A stretch of 64,000 nucleotides of DNA from Rhizobium album (GCF_003122325.1 NZ_QFBC01000017.1:62001-126000), one strand, 5' to 3'. Counted from the first letter of the stretch, positions 17,382 through 26,256 are shown. Numbers and translations are program-made. The notes: generated from the letters alone by a model not told the origin.

Positions 17382-18638
17382 TTACGACTCCTTGCTGCCG
17401 CCGAATTTTTTCAGCGAGGCGGCCAGTTCGGGATGGTCCTTGGCATAGGTTTCCAGCGGGATGTCGGCGACGGCCGCCTCCCATGCCTGGGTCACGGCCC
17501 GCACGCCGGCAGCCGGACCTTGCGGATGGCTGACGATGCCGCCGCCGCAGAGATACAGCAGGTCGGTGGTGCGTCCGGTGCGACGATAGGTTTCCGGCGC
17601 CTGGCCGCCCCATTGGCCGGAGCCGGCGACCGGCAGGGCGCAATCGCTCTTGTCGAACAGCGGCGTCGTCACAGCCTCGAAGGAGGAGACGAAACTGTCG
17701 TCCGGCTCCCAATATTTGACGCCGATGCCGTTGATCTGGAACTGGTCGACGCCGAGCAGGCGCCAGAACTGCTGCCAGACGCGGAAATCGAAGCCGATGC
17801 CAGGATGGCGGGTCAGCACGTCCCAGCCGTTGCGATGCGCATGCAGGACGAGGCGCGACCGCTTGCGGAGAAAAGCCACGCCGCCCATTCCGATCGAGTT
17901 GATGTTGATCACGGCGCAATTGCCGCCGGCTTCCGCCACCAGATCGTGGTTGCGCATCATTTCATCCGGATCGGTGTGGGAGATGCCGAAGGCATACATG
18001 ACCTTCTTGCCGGTCTTCTGTTCGTGATCGAGGATTTTCGGCATGATGGCGGCCACCCGCTCTTTTAGTGGCGAATAGGCCGGGCTCATCAGCTTTTCGT
18101 CATCCTTGATGAAATCGACGCCTGATGAGATCAGTTCGCCGACCAGTTCGGCGGTCTCGTGCGGCCGCAGTCCGAGCGCCGGCTTGACGATGGTGCCAAT
18201 GATCGGCCGACCTTCGACGCCGGTCAGCCGCCGGCTGCCCGGCATGCCGAATTGCGGGCCGGGATAGGCACCGCGAAAGGCTTCCGGCAGTTTCAGGTCA
18301 ACGATGCGCAGCCCTGTAAAACCGCGAATGGAAAAGATGCCGCCAACGGCAATCGTCATCAACGCCGAGAGATCCGTACCGATCGCTTCCAGCGGAAAGC
18401 CGATATCGACATCGGCGCGGCAGAGCGGTCGTTGATCATCCGCAGCTTCCGGCCAGGACGGGCACTCGGCATCGGCCAGCGGGCGGATGTCCAGCACGCG
18501 GGCGGCGACGCGCGCTTTCAGTTCCGGCGTCTCCCCCGGCACCGGCACGAAGGTGCCCGTGGACTGGTCGCTGGCGATCTTCTCCGCCATGGCCTCGATG
18601 CTGCCGGGTGTCTCGATCCGATAGGTGACGACGATCAT
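17382..18638 (-). CDS. oiaX: RuBisCO-like protein: 3-oxo-isoapionate-4-phosphate transcarboxylase/hydrolase
   Basis: A 418-residue RuBisCO large-subunit-like protein. The start at 18638 has AGAGG nine bases upstream; a longer frame to 18701 would run into the operator. The active-site lysine appears in IVKPALGL (K152), and the metal site is kept as DFIKDDE (K178, D180, E181), equivalent to the carbamylated lysine of RuBisCO. The GKLEG loop-6 motif of true RuBisCO is absent, so it should not fix CO2. OiaX cleaves 3-oxo-isoapionate 4-phosphate to 3-phosphoglycerate and glycolate. It is the first gene of the oiaX-oiaK unit. Confidence 0.9.
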   Translation of the reverse strand: MIVVTYRIETPGSIEAMAEKIASDQSTGTFVPVPGETPELKARVAARVLDIRPLADAECPSWPEAADDQRPLCRADVDIGFPLEAIGTDLSALMTIAVGGIFSIRGFTGLRIVDLKLPEAFRGAYPGPQFGMPGSRRLTGVEGRPIIGTIVKPALGLRPHETAELVGELISSGVDFIKDDEKLMSPAYSPLKERVAAIMPKILDHEQKTGKKVMYAFGISHTDPDEMMRNHDLVAEAGGNCAVININSIGMGGVAFLRKRSRLVLHAHRNGWDVLTRHPGIGFDFRVWQQFWRLLGVDQFQINGIGVKYWEPDDSFVSSFEAVTTPLFDKSDCALPVAGSGQWGGQAPETYRRTGRTTDLLYLCGGGIVSHPQGPAAGVRAVTQAWEAAVADIPLETYAKDHPELAASLKKFGGSKES

Positions 18639-18701
18639 GCCGACGGTTCCTCTCCGCTGGTATTCTGCGCCGGCGGCATGTGTCACCGGCGAAATCGGCA
18701 T

Positions 18702-18716
18702 ACTGGTATAATGAGT
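18702..18716. promoter_or_regulatory. Putative apiose-regulon operator 2 (between oiaX and the Pta-like gene)
   Basis: A second exact copy of ACTGGTATAATGAGT, continuing as ATATCA. The core reads TGGTATA-ATGAG-TATATCA, a near-palindrome with one mismatched pair, typical of a dimeric regulator. It lies between two divergent genes, so it may control oiaX-oiaK and the phosphotransacetylase-like gene. Confidence 0.6.
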
Positions 18717-18901
18717 ATATCATTGATGCAAGCCCCTCCCCACCCATTCCGGATGATCGAAACGATCGAAAGACATCACGGTAAACCGGCATACCCGTCT
18801 CTGGATTTTCATGATTCGCTGCCTATAGTCCGTCCGGCCCGACGCCTGCTTCCCTAGACAGGCGTCTCGACCCCTAGGAAACCGGAGCGACAGAACCACC
18901 G

Positions 18902-19831
18902 ATGAGCCAACAGACCGACGCGATCCTCGCACTCTGCCAGACCCTTTCCCCGACGCGGACGGCAATCGTTCACCCCGTGAAAGCCAATGTCATCGAGGCC
19001 GCCGCGGAGTCGGTTCGGGAAAAGCTGATCGTACCGGTGCTGATCGGCCCCGTGGCAAAAATTGTCGCCGCAGCGCAGGAGGCATCGATCGATATCGCCG
19101 GCTGGGACATCGTCGATGTCGAGCACAGCCATGCCGCAGCCGCCAAGGCGGCGGAACTGGCCGCAGGCCGCCAGGTCGATGTCATCATGAAGGGATCGCT
19201 GCATACGGACGAACTGCTCGGCGCCATCGTGAAGGCCGATGCCGGGCTGCGCACGGAGCGGCGCATCTCGCATTCCTACCTGATGAGCATCGCCTCCTAC
19301 CCGAAACCCTTCATCATCACCGATGCGGCCGTCAACATATTGCCCGACCTGCAGGTGAAGGCCGATATCGTGCAGAACGCCGTCGATCTCTGGCGCATCG
19401 TTTTCGGCGAGGCTACGCCGCCGAAGGTGGCGGTTCTGGCGGCCGTCGAAACCGTCAACCCGAAAATGCAAGCGACGCTGGATGCCGCGGCACTCTGCAA
19501 GATGGCGGAGCGCGGGCAGATCACCGGCTGCCTCATCGACGGCCCGCTGGCCTTCGACAATGCCATCAGCCCCGAAGCCGCCAGGGAAAAAGGCATCGTT
19601 TCCGTGGTCGCCGGCCATGCCGACATTCTCGTCGTGCCGGATATCGAGGCCGGCAACATGCTGGCCAAACAACTGACCTTCCTCGGTGGCGCCGAGGCGG
19701 CCGGCATCGTGCTCGGTGCCCGGGTGCCGGTGATCCTGACGAGCCGCGCCGACAGCGAGCGGACACGGCTGCTCTCCTGCGCGCTCGCTGCGCTGGTTGC
19801 CGATGCCCGTGCGAACGGACGCCTGCGGTAA
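18902..19831 (+). CDS. Phosphate acetyl/butyryltransferase-family protein
   Basis: A 309-residue PTA/PTB-family protein without an N-terminal regulatory domain. Family segments include VIMKGSLHTDELLGAI, RISHSYLMS, ITDAAVNI and LVVPDIEAGNMLAKQLTFLGGA. Members exchange acyl groups between CoA and phosphate (acetyl-CoA to acetyl phosphate). No acetate kinase gene adjoins it. It is divergent from oiaX with a shared operator-like site between them, which suggests co-regulation with apiose use; what it contributes is unclear. An ATG at 18902 fits the family start. Confidence 0.85.
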   Translation: MSQQTDAILALCQTLSPTRTAIVHPVKANVIEAAAESVREKLIVPVLIGPVAKIVAAAQEASIDIAGWDIVDVEHSHAAAAKAAELAAGRQVDVIMKGSLHTDELLGAIVKADAGLRTERRISHSYLMSIASYPKPFIITDAAVNILPDLQVKADIVQNAVDLWRIVFGEATPPKVAVLAAVETVNPKMQATLDAAALCKMAERGQITGCLIDGPLAFDNAISPEAAREKGIVSVVAGHADILVVPDIEAGNMLAKQLTFLGGAEAAGIVLGARVPVILTSRADSERTRLLSCALAALVADARANGRLR

Positions 19832-19845
19832 GGCTGGCTCCTTCC

Positions 19846-19933
19846 CCTTCTCCCCCGTGGGGGAGAAGGTGGCCCGAAGGGTCGGATGAGGGGGCGAGAC
19901 AAGGTGAGGTTTTGCCGTGTGGCGCCCCCTCAT
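19846..19933. repeat. Rhizobial palindromic intergenic element (RIME-like)
   Basis: Two hairpins lie between convergent genes. The first has 11-bp arms CCTTCTCCCCC (19846-19856) and GGGGGAGAAGG (19859-19869). The second has arms ATGAGGGGGCG (19886-19896) and CGCCCCCTCAT (19923-19933). The sequence between, with GGCCCGAAGGGTCGGATGAG, is the typical wording of short intergenic palindromes dispersed in Rhizobium and relatives. Here it may also serve as a bidirectional terminator. Confidence 0.75.
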
Positions 19934-19952
19934 TCCGCAAGCATGAGTCCCA

Positions 19953-22223
19953 CTACCGGATCGGCCGCAGCAGCCGGAGCGCGTTCATCGTCACCAGCAC
20001 CGTGGCGCCCGTATCGGCGAGGATGGCCGGCCACAGGCCGGTGATGCCGGCAATCGTCGTGACCAGGAACACCGCCTTGAGGCCGAGCGACATGGTGATG
20101 TTCTGGACGATGTTGCGCATGGTGCGCTTCGACAGGTCCACCATCAACGCCACGTCCCCCACCCGGCCGTGAAGCACGGCGGCATCGGCGGTTTCCAGCG
20201 CCACATCCGTGCCGCCGCCCATGGCGATGCCGATGTCGGCTGCCGCCAGCGCCGGCGCATCGTTGATGCCGTCGCCCACCTTGCCGACGACAAGACCCTG
20301 TTTCTGCAGTTCGCCGACGATGCGCTGCTTGTCCTCGGGCATCAGTTCGGCGCGGACGTCGATGCCGAGCGTCTTGCCGATGGCCGTTGCCGTCCGCTTG
20401 TTGTCGCCCGTCAGCATCACGGTGCGGATGCCGGCATCGGTGAGCGCCTTCAGGCCCGAAACCGCGTCTGCCCGCGGTTCGTCGCGCATGGCGATCGCGC
20501 CGGCCAGCACGCCGCCGGTTATCAGCAGCGATACGGTCTTGCCCTCGTCATTGAGCGCAGCGATGGTTGCGGCCTGTTCTGCCGAGACCGCCACCTGTTC
20601 CGCCGCAGCCTTGGGCGAGCCGAGGAACACCGCCTCGCCCTCGACCGTCGCCGTCACGCCCTTGCCACCCAGGGCCTTGGCATCGGTGGAAGGCGGAATG
20701 TCGATGCCCCGGTTTTTCGCCTCGGTGAAGATTGCCATCGCCAGCGGATGGCTGGAGCCGACTTCCAGCGCTGCGGCCAGGCGAAGCGTCGAGGGCGCAT
20801 CCTTGCCGAAAGCGATGATGTCGGTGACTTTCGGCTGGCCTTCGGTCAGCGTGCCGGTCTTGTCGAGCGCGATTGCCGTGAGCTTGCCGAGGCCTTCGAG
20901 CACGGCGCCGCCCTTGACCAGTAACCCGCGGCGCGCCCCGGCCGACAATGCCGCGGCAATCGCCGCCGGCGTCGAGATCACCAGAGCGCAGGGGCAGCCG
21001 ATCAGCAGGATCGCCAGGCCCTTGTAGACCCATTCGGACCACGAAGCACCGGCGACCAGCGGCGGAAGGACCGCCACCAGAGCGGCGACGACCACGACGC
21101 CCGGCGTATAATATTTCGAGAACCGGTCGATGAACCGCTCCGTCGGCGCCTTGGATTCCTGCGCTTCCTCGACGAGACGGACGACACGGGCGATGGTGTT
21201 GTCCTCGGCGGCGGCGGTGACGCGGATGCGAAGGGCGGCATCGCCGTTCACAGTCCCGGCGAAGACAGTGTCACCGGTCTCCTTGCGGACAGGCACGCTT
21301 TCGCCGGTGACGGGCGCCTCGTTGATGGCGCTGTCGCCTGAAACGATTACCCCGTCGGCGGAAATGCGGTCGCCGGGGCGCATCAGGATCACCGCGCCGA
21401 CGGCGAGTTTTTCCGCCGGGACCTCGCTGACCTTGCCATCTTCCTCGACGAGGGCGGTTTTCGGCACCAATTTTGTCAATGCCTTGATGCTCTCGCGGGC
21501 CTTGCCGGCGGCCACGCCTTCCAGCAATTCGCCGACGAGAAACAGGAAGACCACCATGGCCGCCTCTTCCGTGGCATTGATGAGGAGCGCGCCGACGGCG
21601 GCGATCGTCATCAGCATCTCGATGGAAAACGGCGTGCCGGCCATGGCCGCCATGATCGCCCGCCTGGCGATCGGCAGCAGGCCGACCAGCATGGCCGCGG
21701 CAAAAGCATAAGGACCGATCGCCGGGAAAAGATGGCCGATGCCGTAAGCGACGGCGACCGCCGCACCGGCCATGATCGTCAGCCGGCCCTTGCGGCTCTT
21801 CCACCACGGGCCTTCGCTCGGACCGTGGTCGTGACCATGCAATCCCTCGATCTCGGCGACGGCCTGCCTCGCAGCCGGAGGAGTGTGATCATGATCGTGA
21901 CGATGCAATTCACCATGCGCGTGATCGTGGGCGTGCGCATCGTGATCATGGTTACAGGACGGACCGTGGGCGTGCGCCTCCTGCGGCTGACCAACCTCCC
22001 GTGGCGCCAATCGGGCCACGTCGTAACCGAGCCCAGACACCTTCTTGCCGATGGCCTCGAGGTCGCTGGCTTCGTCGTGGCTGACCGTCATCGTCCCTGA
22101 CGTCACCGACACGGAGACGTCGGCGACGCCGGGCATACGCCGCACCGCCGTGTCGATCTTGCTGGCGCAAGACGCGCAATCCATGCCGTCAACCCGGAAA
22201 CGTGTCTGCAAAGGCGTGGTCAT
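19953..22223 (-). CDS. zntA: Heavy-metal efflux P1B-type ATPase (Zn/Cd/Pb)
   Basis: A 756-residue P-type ATPase. An N-terminal heavy-metal-associated domain carries GMDCASC (C16, C19). It is followed by a histidine-rich linker (residues about 75-125). The membrane metal motif is CPC in IGCPCALVIST, as in Zn/Cd/Pb pumps (Cu pumps share CPC, but the His-rich linker and the MerR-type promoter fit Zn/Cd). The phosphorylation site is DKTGTLTEG, the hinge GDGINDAP. It exports divalent soft metals from the cytoplasm. No regulator gene is adjacent. Confidence 0.93.
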   Translation of the reverse strand: MTTPLQTRFRVDGMDCASCASKIDTAVRRMPGVADVSVSVTSGTMTVSHDEASDLEAIGKKVSGLGYDVARLAPREVGQPQEAHAHGPSCNHDHDAHAHDHAHGELHRHDHDHTPPAARQAVAEIEGLHGHDHGPSEGPWWKSRKGRLTIMAGAAVAVAYGIGHLFPAIGPYAFAAAMLVGLLPIARRAIMAAMAGTPFSIEMLMTIAAVGALLINATEEAAMVVFLFLVGELLEGVAAGKARESIKALTKLVPKTALVEEDGKVSEVPAEKLAVGAVILMRPGDRISADGVIVSGDSAINEAPVTGESVPVRKETGDTVFAGTVNGDAALRIRVTAAAEDNTIARVVRLVEEAQESKAPTERFIDRFSKYYTPGVVVVAALVAVLPPLVAGASWSEWVYKGLAILLIGCPCALVISTPAAIAAALSAGARRGLLVKGGAVLEGLGKLTAIALDKTGTLTEGQPKVTDIIAFGKDAPSTLRLAAALEVGSSHPLAMAIFTEAKNRGIDIPPSTDAKALGGKGVTATVEGEAVFLGSPKAAAEQVAVSAEQAATIAALNDEGKTVSLLITGGVLAGAIAMRDEPRADAVSGLKALTDAGIRTVMLTGDNKRTATAIGKTLGIDVRAELMPEDKQRIVGELQKQGLVVGKVGDGINDAPALAAADIGIAMGGGTDVALETADAAVLHGRVGDVALMVDLSKRTMRNIVQNITMSLGLKAVFLVTTIAGITGLWPAILADTGATVLVTMNALRLLRPIR

Positions 22224-22234
22224 CGGTCGGTTCT

Positions 22235-22251
22235 CCTGTTTACAAAACAGG
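22235..22251 (-). promoter_or_regulatory. Leader hairpin overlapping the zntA ribosome binding site
   Basis: Arms CCTGTTT (22235-22241) and AAACAGG (22245-22251) form a 7-bp stem in the zntA leader. The stem adjoins and partly includes the AGGAGAA ribosome binding site, so it could lower translation. The effect is an inference. Confidence 0.35.
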
Positions 22252-22281
22252 TTCTACGACCTCTAGCCACTAGAGGAACAA
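22251..22281 (-). promoter_or_regulatory. MerR-type promoter and operator of zntA
   Basis: Reading on the minus strand, a -35 box TTGTTC (22281-22276) and a -10 box TAGAAC (22256-22251) are separated by 19 bp rather than 17. The dyad CCTCTAG-CCA-CTAGAGG (22260-22276) lies largely in the spacer. A long spacer with a centred dyad is the signature of MerR-family metal regulators (ZntR/CadR/PbrR), which twist the DNA when metal binds. Confidence 0.7.
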
Positions 22282-22318
22282 GAGGTATTTTTCGATTTTT
22301 CAGTTTGCGCCCCTGTCC

Positions 22319-23248
22319 TCAGCGGCTGCCTTCAGCGTCGCGGATCGCCTCGACGACATCGATAAAGGTCACGTCTTCCCGTGTCATCGACCGGGCGGGG
22401 TTGGTGATGAGATAGGTCCGCACGGTCGGCAGGTCTTCGTAGGGTGGCAGCTGCCAGAGCCGCCCTTCCCTGGCATACAAGGCCCCCATTGACACGTTCA
22501 GCGGCCCGAAACCAATGCCCGCCTCGATCAGCCGCAGGACCTCCTCGTCATTGGCCGAACTGGCGATCCGGTTGTCGCGAAAGCGATTGCCGATGCCGAC
22601 CCGCGCCACCGCATCAAGGCCCGCTTCCAGATGGTCGCTTTCGAACGAAATGTAGTTGTGCGCATCGAGATCGTCGAGCGTCAGCGCCTCGTGGCCGAAC
22701 AGCGGGTGGCGGCGGCCGCAATAGAAGGCCATGCGGCTGGAGCCGAGGTAACGGCAGGCAAGATCGGGCAGCGCCCGGTTGAGGATGCACAGGCCGATGG
22801 CGGCATCGGCGGCCCGAACCCGTTCGACGACGACACCGGAAGGCGCCGTCTCGATCTCGATTTTTACGCCCGGCTGGCGCGTGTTGAATGTCTGCAGCGC
22901 CCGGTCGAAGGTGGCGGAGTCGATATGGTTGGCGACGAGCAGGCGCAGGTAACGGTTGGGTTCGGCCGCATCGGAGGCAAGGTCGGCGATCCGTTCGACG
23001 CCGTGCACGACACGCAACGTCTCCTCATGGAAAAGCTGGCCGTATTCGGTGAGCCGGAAGGTGCCGCGGGCGCGATGGATCAGCCGGTGCCCGACCGCCG
23101 CTTCCAGCCGGCCGAGCGCATTGGAAACGCTGGGTTGCGTTCGTAAAAGCCGTTCCGCGGCGGCGGTGATACCGCCGGCCTCGACGATGACCTGAAAGAT
23201 GAAGATCAGGTTCCAGTCGAGATCCCTCAAGAACCGTTCGTTTCGCAT
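22319..23248 (-). CDS. LysR-family transcriptional regulator
   Basis: A 309-residue LysR-type regulator. The winged helix-turn-helix is at residues about 20-80 (GGITAAAERLLRTQPSVSNALGRLEAAVG), followed by a periplasmic-binding-like effector domain (LACRYLGSSRMAFYCGRRHPL). It lies 33 bp downstream of, and in the same direction as, the D-amino-acid oxidase gene, so it probably regulates the binding protein/oxidase unit upstream of it rather than a divergent target. Confidence 0.9.
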   Translation of the reverse strand: MRNERFLRDLDWNLIFIFQVIVEAGGITAAAERLLRTQPSVSNALGRLEAAVGHRLIHRARGTFRLTEYGQLFHEETLRVVHGVERIADLASDAAEPNRYLRLLVANHIDSATFDRALQTFNTRQPGVKIEIETAPSGVVVERVRAADAAIGLCILNRALPDLACRYLGSSRMAFYCGRRHPLFGHEALTLDDLDAHNYISFESDHLEAGLDAVARVGIGNRFRDNRIASSANDEEVLRLIEAGIGFGPLNVSMGALYAREGRLWQLPPYEDLPTVRTYLITNPARSMTREDVTFIDVVEAIRDAEGSR

Positions 23249-23281
23249 GCCGACATCCCGCTGATACGGCTATGGCACCTA

Positions 23282-24526
23282 TCAGAGAAACCGGGCGATG
23301 TCGAAAGGCGAAGGATCGGCGAAGGGTGTCTCGCCCGTCATCAGTTCGGCCAGCAGGCGGCCGGTCGCCGGGCCGAGCGTCAGGCCGTGATGCGCATGGC
23401 CGAAGGCAAGCCAGAGACCCGGATGCCGGCGTGCCGGGCCGATCACCGGTTTCATGTCCGGCGTGGCGGGACGCAGGCCGATCCACGGCTTGTCTTCGAC
23501 AGGCTTACCAAGCGGGAAGATTTCGCGCGCCCGTCGCTCGGCGCGATCCAGCTGGACGCGGTTTGCCGGCGCGTCCGGCGCGGCAAGCTCGACGCCGGTC
23601 GTCAGGCGGATGCCCGCCGCCATCGGCGACATGACGTAGCCGATCTCCTCGTCGAGAACGGCGTGGCGCAACGTCGCCTCGCCTTCCGGGCGAAAATGCA
23701 TGTGGTATCCCCGCTTGCCGACGAGGGGAACGCGATATCCGAGCGGTGAAAGCAGTGTGTTCGAATGGACGCCGAGTGCTACCACCACCGCGCCGGAGCG
23801 ATGGGAAGCATTCTCCGTGACGATCCGCCAGCCGGCACGATCCGGCGCGATGCGACTGACGGCTTCGCGCCGGATCGTGCCGCCACGCATTTCGAACAGC
23901 GTTGCATATCCCTTCGTCAGGGCGCCGGGATCGGAAACGGTAAACGGATCGCGCCAATGGATGCCGCCGACCGCAGCCGGGAGCAGGGCGGGCTCCAGGC
24001 GTGCAAGTGCCTGCCGGTCGAGCACATCGGAGACGAGGCCATAACCGGAGCGCATCTCGGACGACCGGCGGCCGGCCTCGTCCAGCGTCGCGGCGCTGCG
24101 GACGACTTCGATCCAGCCGTCACGGCGCAGCAGGTGCGACAGGCCGGCAGCCTCGACCAGCCGTTCATGCTCGCCAAGACAGGCTTCGATCAACGGCAGA
24201 AGTTCGCCGGCGATCGTCGCCAGCCGGTCGGGATGCGAGGCGCGCCAGTAGCCGAGCAGCCATGGCGCGATCCGCGGCAGGAAGGCGGGGTCGTAGCGAA
24301 CCGCTGCATTCCGGTTCGAGGCGTGACCGAGCAGGGCTCTCCAGTCGCGCGGGATGGCATAAGGAATGACGCTCGCTCGCTCGATCAGGCCGGCATTGCC
24401 GAAACTTGCGCCTTCACCGGGCGCATTGCGGTCGACGAGAACGACATCGCGGCCGCGTTGCTGCAGATGCAATGCCACGCTGACGCCGACAATGCCGGCG
24501 CCGAGCACGAAGATTTCCGATGTCAT
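23282..24526 (-). CDS. FAD-dependent D-amino-acid dehydrogenase-like oxidoreductase (DAO family)
   Basis: A 414-residue DadA-like protein. The dinucleotide-binding motif VLGAGIVGVSVALHLQQRG is at the N-terminus with VVLVDRN ending the second strand. The C-terminus has WIGLRPATPDMKPVIGPARRHPGLWLAFGHAHHGLTLGPATG, typical of DadA relatives. It would deaminate a D-amino acid or imino acid, passing electrons to the respiratory chain. It follows an amino-acid binding-protein gene by 66 bp and precedes the LysR gene, forming a likely operon. Confidence 0.88.
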   Translation of the reverse strand: MTSEIFVLGAGIVGVSVALHLQQRGRDVVLVDRNAPGEGASFGNAGLIERASVIPYAIPRDWRALLGHASNRNAAVRYDPAFLPRIAPWLLGYWRASHPDRLATIAGELLPLIEACLGEHERLVEAAGLSHLLRRDGWIEVVRSAATLDEAGRRSSEMRSGYGLVSDVLDRQALARLEPALLPAAVGGIHWRDPFTVSDPGALTKGYATLFEMRGGTIRREAVSRIAPDRAGWRIVTENASHRSGAVVVALGVHSNTLLSPLGYRVPLVGKRGYHMHFRPEGEATLRHAVLDEEIGYVMSPMAAGIRLTTGVELAAPDAPANRVQLDRAERRAREIFPLGKPVEDKPWIGLRPATPDMKPVIGPARRHPGLWLAFGHAHHGLTLGPATGRLLAELMTGETPFADPSPFDIARFL

Positions 24527-24592
24527 GGGGATCGATCCGTCAAGGAGAACCTGCCCCGGACGGCGATCCGCCGCCCGGAACCGGGAAAGGCA

Positions 24593-25384
24593 TCACTCCA
24601 TCTTGTAGATATCGAGCGAGAAATACTTGTCGTTGATCGACTTGTAGACGCCGTTGGCGACGATGGCGTCAAGGGCACCGTTCAGCTTTTCCTTGAGGGC
24701 ACCGTCCTCCTTGCGGATCGCCATGCCGACGCCTTCGCCGACATATTTCGGATCGGTGATCGGCTTGCCCGTCAGGACGCAGCACTTGCCGTCCTCGGTC
24801 TTTTCCGTCCATTCGAGCATCGGCACGAGATCGCCGACCTGCATGTCGAGGCGGCCACCAGCAAGGTCGAGGTTGACTTCGTCCTGGGTCGGATACTGCT
24901 TGATGTCGGCATCCGGATGCGCGGCTTCCACGAAAGCGGCCTGCGTCGTTCCCGCCTGCACACCGACCGACTTGCCGCCGAGATCGGGCTTGTCGAGAAC
25001 GGAGGCGTCGTCGCCCTTCTTCATGACGTAGGTCATGGCCGCCTTGTAATAAGGCTTGGTGAAATCGACGCTCTGCTTGCGCTCCTCGGTGATGAACATC
25101 GAGGCGATGATCACGTCGTATTTCTTGGCCAGCAGGCCGGGGATGATGCCGTCCCAATCCTGCGCCACGAGTTCGCATTCGGCCTTCAGCTCGGCGCACA
25201 GCGCGTTGGCGATATCGACGTCGAAGCCGATGAGCTTGCCGGCCGTATCGACGGAGTTGAAGGGCGGATAGGCGCCCTCGGTCGCAATCTTGATCTTCAG
25301 CGGCTCTTCGGCCTTGGCCGGCGATACCGCCACGAGCGTGGCGAGAACGAGGTTGGCGGCAATCGCCGCAATCTTGATCGACAT
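24593..25384 (-). CDS. Polar amino-acid ABC transporter substrate-binding protein
   Basis: A 263-residue family-3 solute-binding protein. The start at 25384 is chosen because it begins a signal peptide (residues 1-25, ending AKA) and has AGAGGG close upstream; the frame is open further upstream. Family segments: KIATEGAYPPFNSVDTAGKLIGFDVDIANAL and ECELVAQDWDGIIPGLLAKKYD. It resembles lysine/arginine/ornithine or opine-type binding proteins. No permease or ATPase gene is adjacent, so it must share a transporter encoded elsewhere. Confidence 0.9.
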   Translation of the reverse strand: MSIKIAAIAANLVLATLVAVSPAKAEEPLKIKIATEGAYPPFNSVDTAGKLIGFDVDIANALCAELKAECELVAQDWDGIIPGLLAKKYDVIIASMFITEERKQSVDFTKPYYKAAMTYVMKKGDDASVLDKPDLGGKSVGVQAGTTQAAFVEAAHPDADIKQYPTQDEVNLDLAGGRLDMQVGDLVPMLEWTEKTEDGKCCVLTGKPITDPKYVGEGVGMAIRKEDGALKEKLNGALDAIVANGVYKSINDKYFSLDIYKME

Positions 25385-25521
25385 GGGAAGCCCTCTGGCG
25401 CGTTTCTTTATGACGGCCCACATTACGCGCCGCTCAACAGCAAGCAAATTTATATATCGCATTATTTTCATAAATCTGGTGAATGTATTTTCACGCAATG
25501 CATTGGTGAGGAAACAGGCGC

Positions 25522-26256
25522 ATGAGCGTTTTTGCCTTTGGTGTGCGGCCCGATCACTGTATGACAGGCGTGCGCCTTCCTCCAGTCCGGGAGACATGCT
25601 TGCAGCCGGTTTTCCTTTTCGATGGTCCCGACGACGCCGAAGTGACCGTGCTTTTGGCGCACGGCGCCGGCGCGCCGATGGATTCGGCGTCGATGACGGC
25701 GGCCACGGCTGCCTTGGCAGCGGCAGGCATGCGCGTCGCCCGTTTCGAATTCGGTTACATGGCGGCGCGCCGGGAATCATCCTCGCGCAAGCCGCCGCCG
25801 AAGGCGGAACTGCTGATACCGGAATACCGGCACGCAGTCTCCGCCCTGCCGGTCAAGGGAAAACTGATCATCGGTGGAAAGTCCATGGGCGGCCGTGTCG
25901 CCAGCATGGTGGCCGATCCCCTGTACGCGGAAGGCGTCATCGCCGGCCTCGTCTGCCTGGGTTATCCCTTTCATCCGCCCGGCAAGCCGGCGCAATTGCG
26001 CACGGCCCATCTGGAGCCCCTGAAAACACCCGCCCTCATCATCCAGGGCACGCTTGACGAATTCGGGACGCGCGACGAGGTCGGCGCCTATAGGCTGTCG
26101 CCATCGATCTCATTGCTCTGGCTGGAGGACGGCGACCACGATCTGAAACCGCGCAAGAGTGTTTCCGGATATACGGCCGCCCAGCATCTTGCCCGCATGG
26201 CGCAGGAGACGCGCGATTGGACGCGGCGCCTGCCGCCGGGAAAACCGGATCGCTGA
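25522..26256 (+). CDS. Alpha/beta hydrolase of the KANL3/Tex30 family
   Basis: A 244-residue protein with the alpha/beta-hydrolase nucleophile elbow GGKSMGG (S121), an oxyanion-region motif LLAHGAGAPMDS near residue 45, and later Asp and His in DEFGTRDEV and EDGDHDLKP. Bacterial members are uncharacterised. The ATG at 25522 has AGGAAACAGG upstream; an ATG at 25561 is an alternative since relatives begin near FLFDGP. It diverges from the amino-acid binding-protein gene. Confidence 0.8.
   Translation: MSVFAFGVRPDHCMTGVRLPPVRETCLQPVFLFDGPDDAEVTVLLAHGAGAPMDSASMTAATAALAAAGMRVARFEFGYMAARRESSSRKPPPKAELLIPEYRHAVSALPVKGKLIIGGKSMGGRVASMVADPLYAEGVIAGLVCLGYPFHPPGKPAQLRTAHLEPLKTPALIIQGTLDEFGTRDEVGAYRLSPSISLLWLEDGDHDLKPRKSVSGYTAAQHLARMAQETRDWTRRLPPGKPDR

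Noticed and set aside
17382-18638. Possible true RuBisCO (CO2 fixation)
   Set aside because: The loop-6 GKLEG motif is missing, no small-subunit or phosphoribulokinase gene is present, and the neighbours belong to the apiose pathway.
25479-25494. GTGAA/TTCAC dyad upstream of the KANL3-type hydrolase gene
   Set aside because: The arms are only 5 bp, which is expected by chance in AT-rich intergenic DNA.
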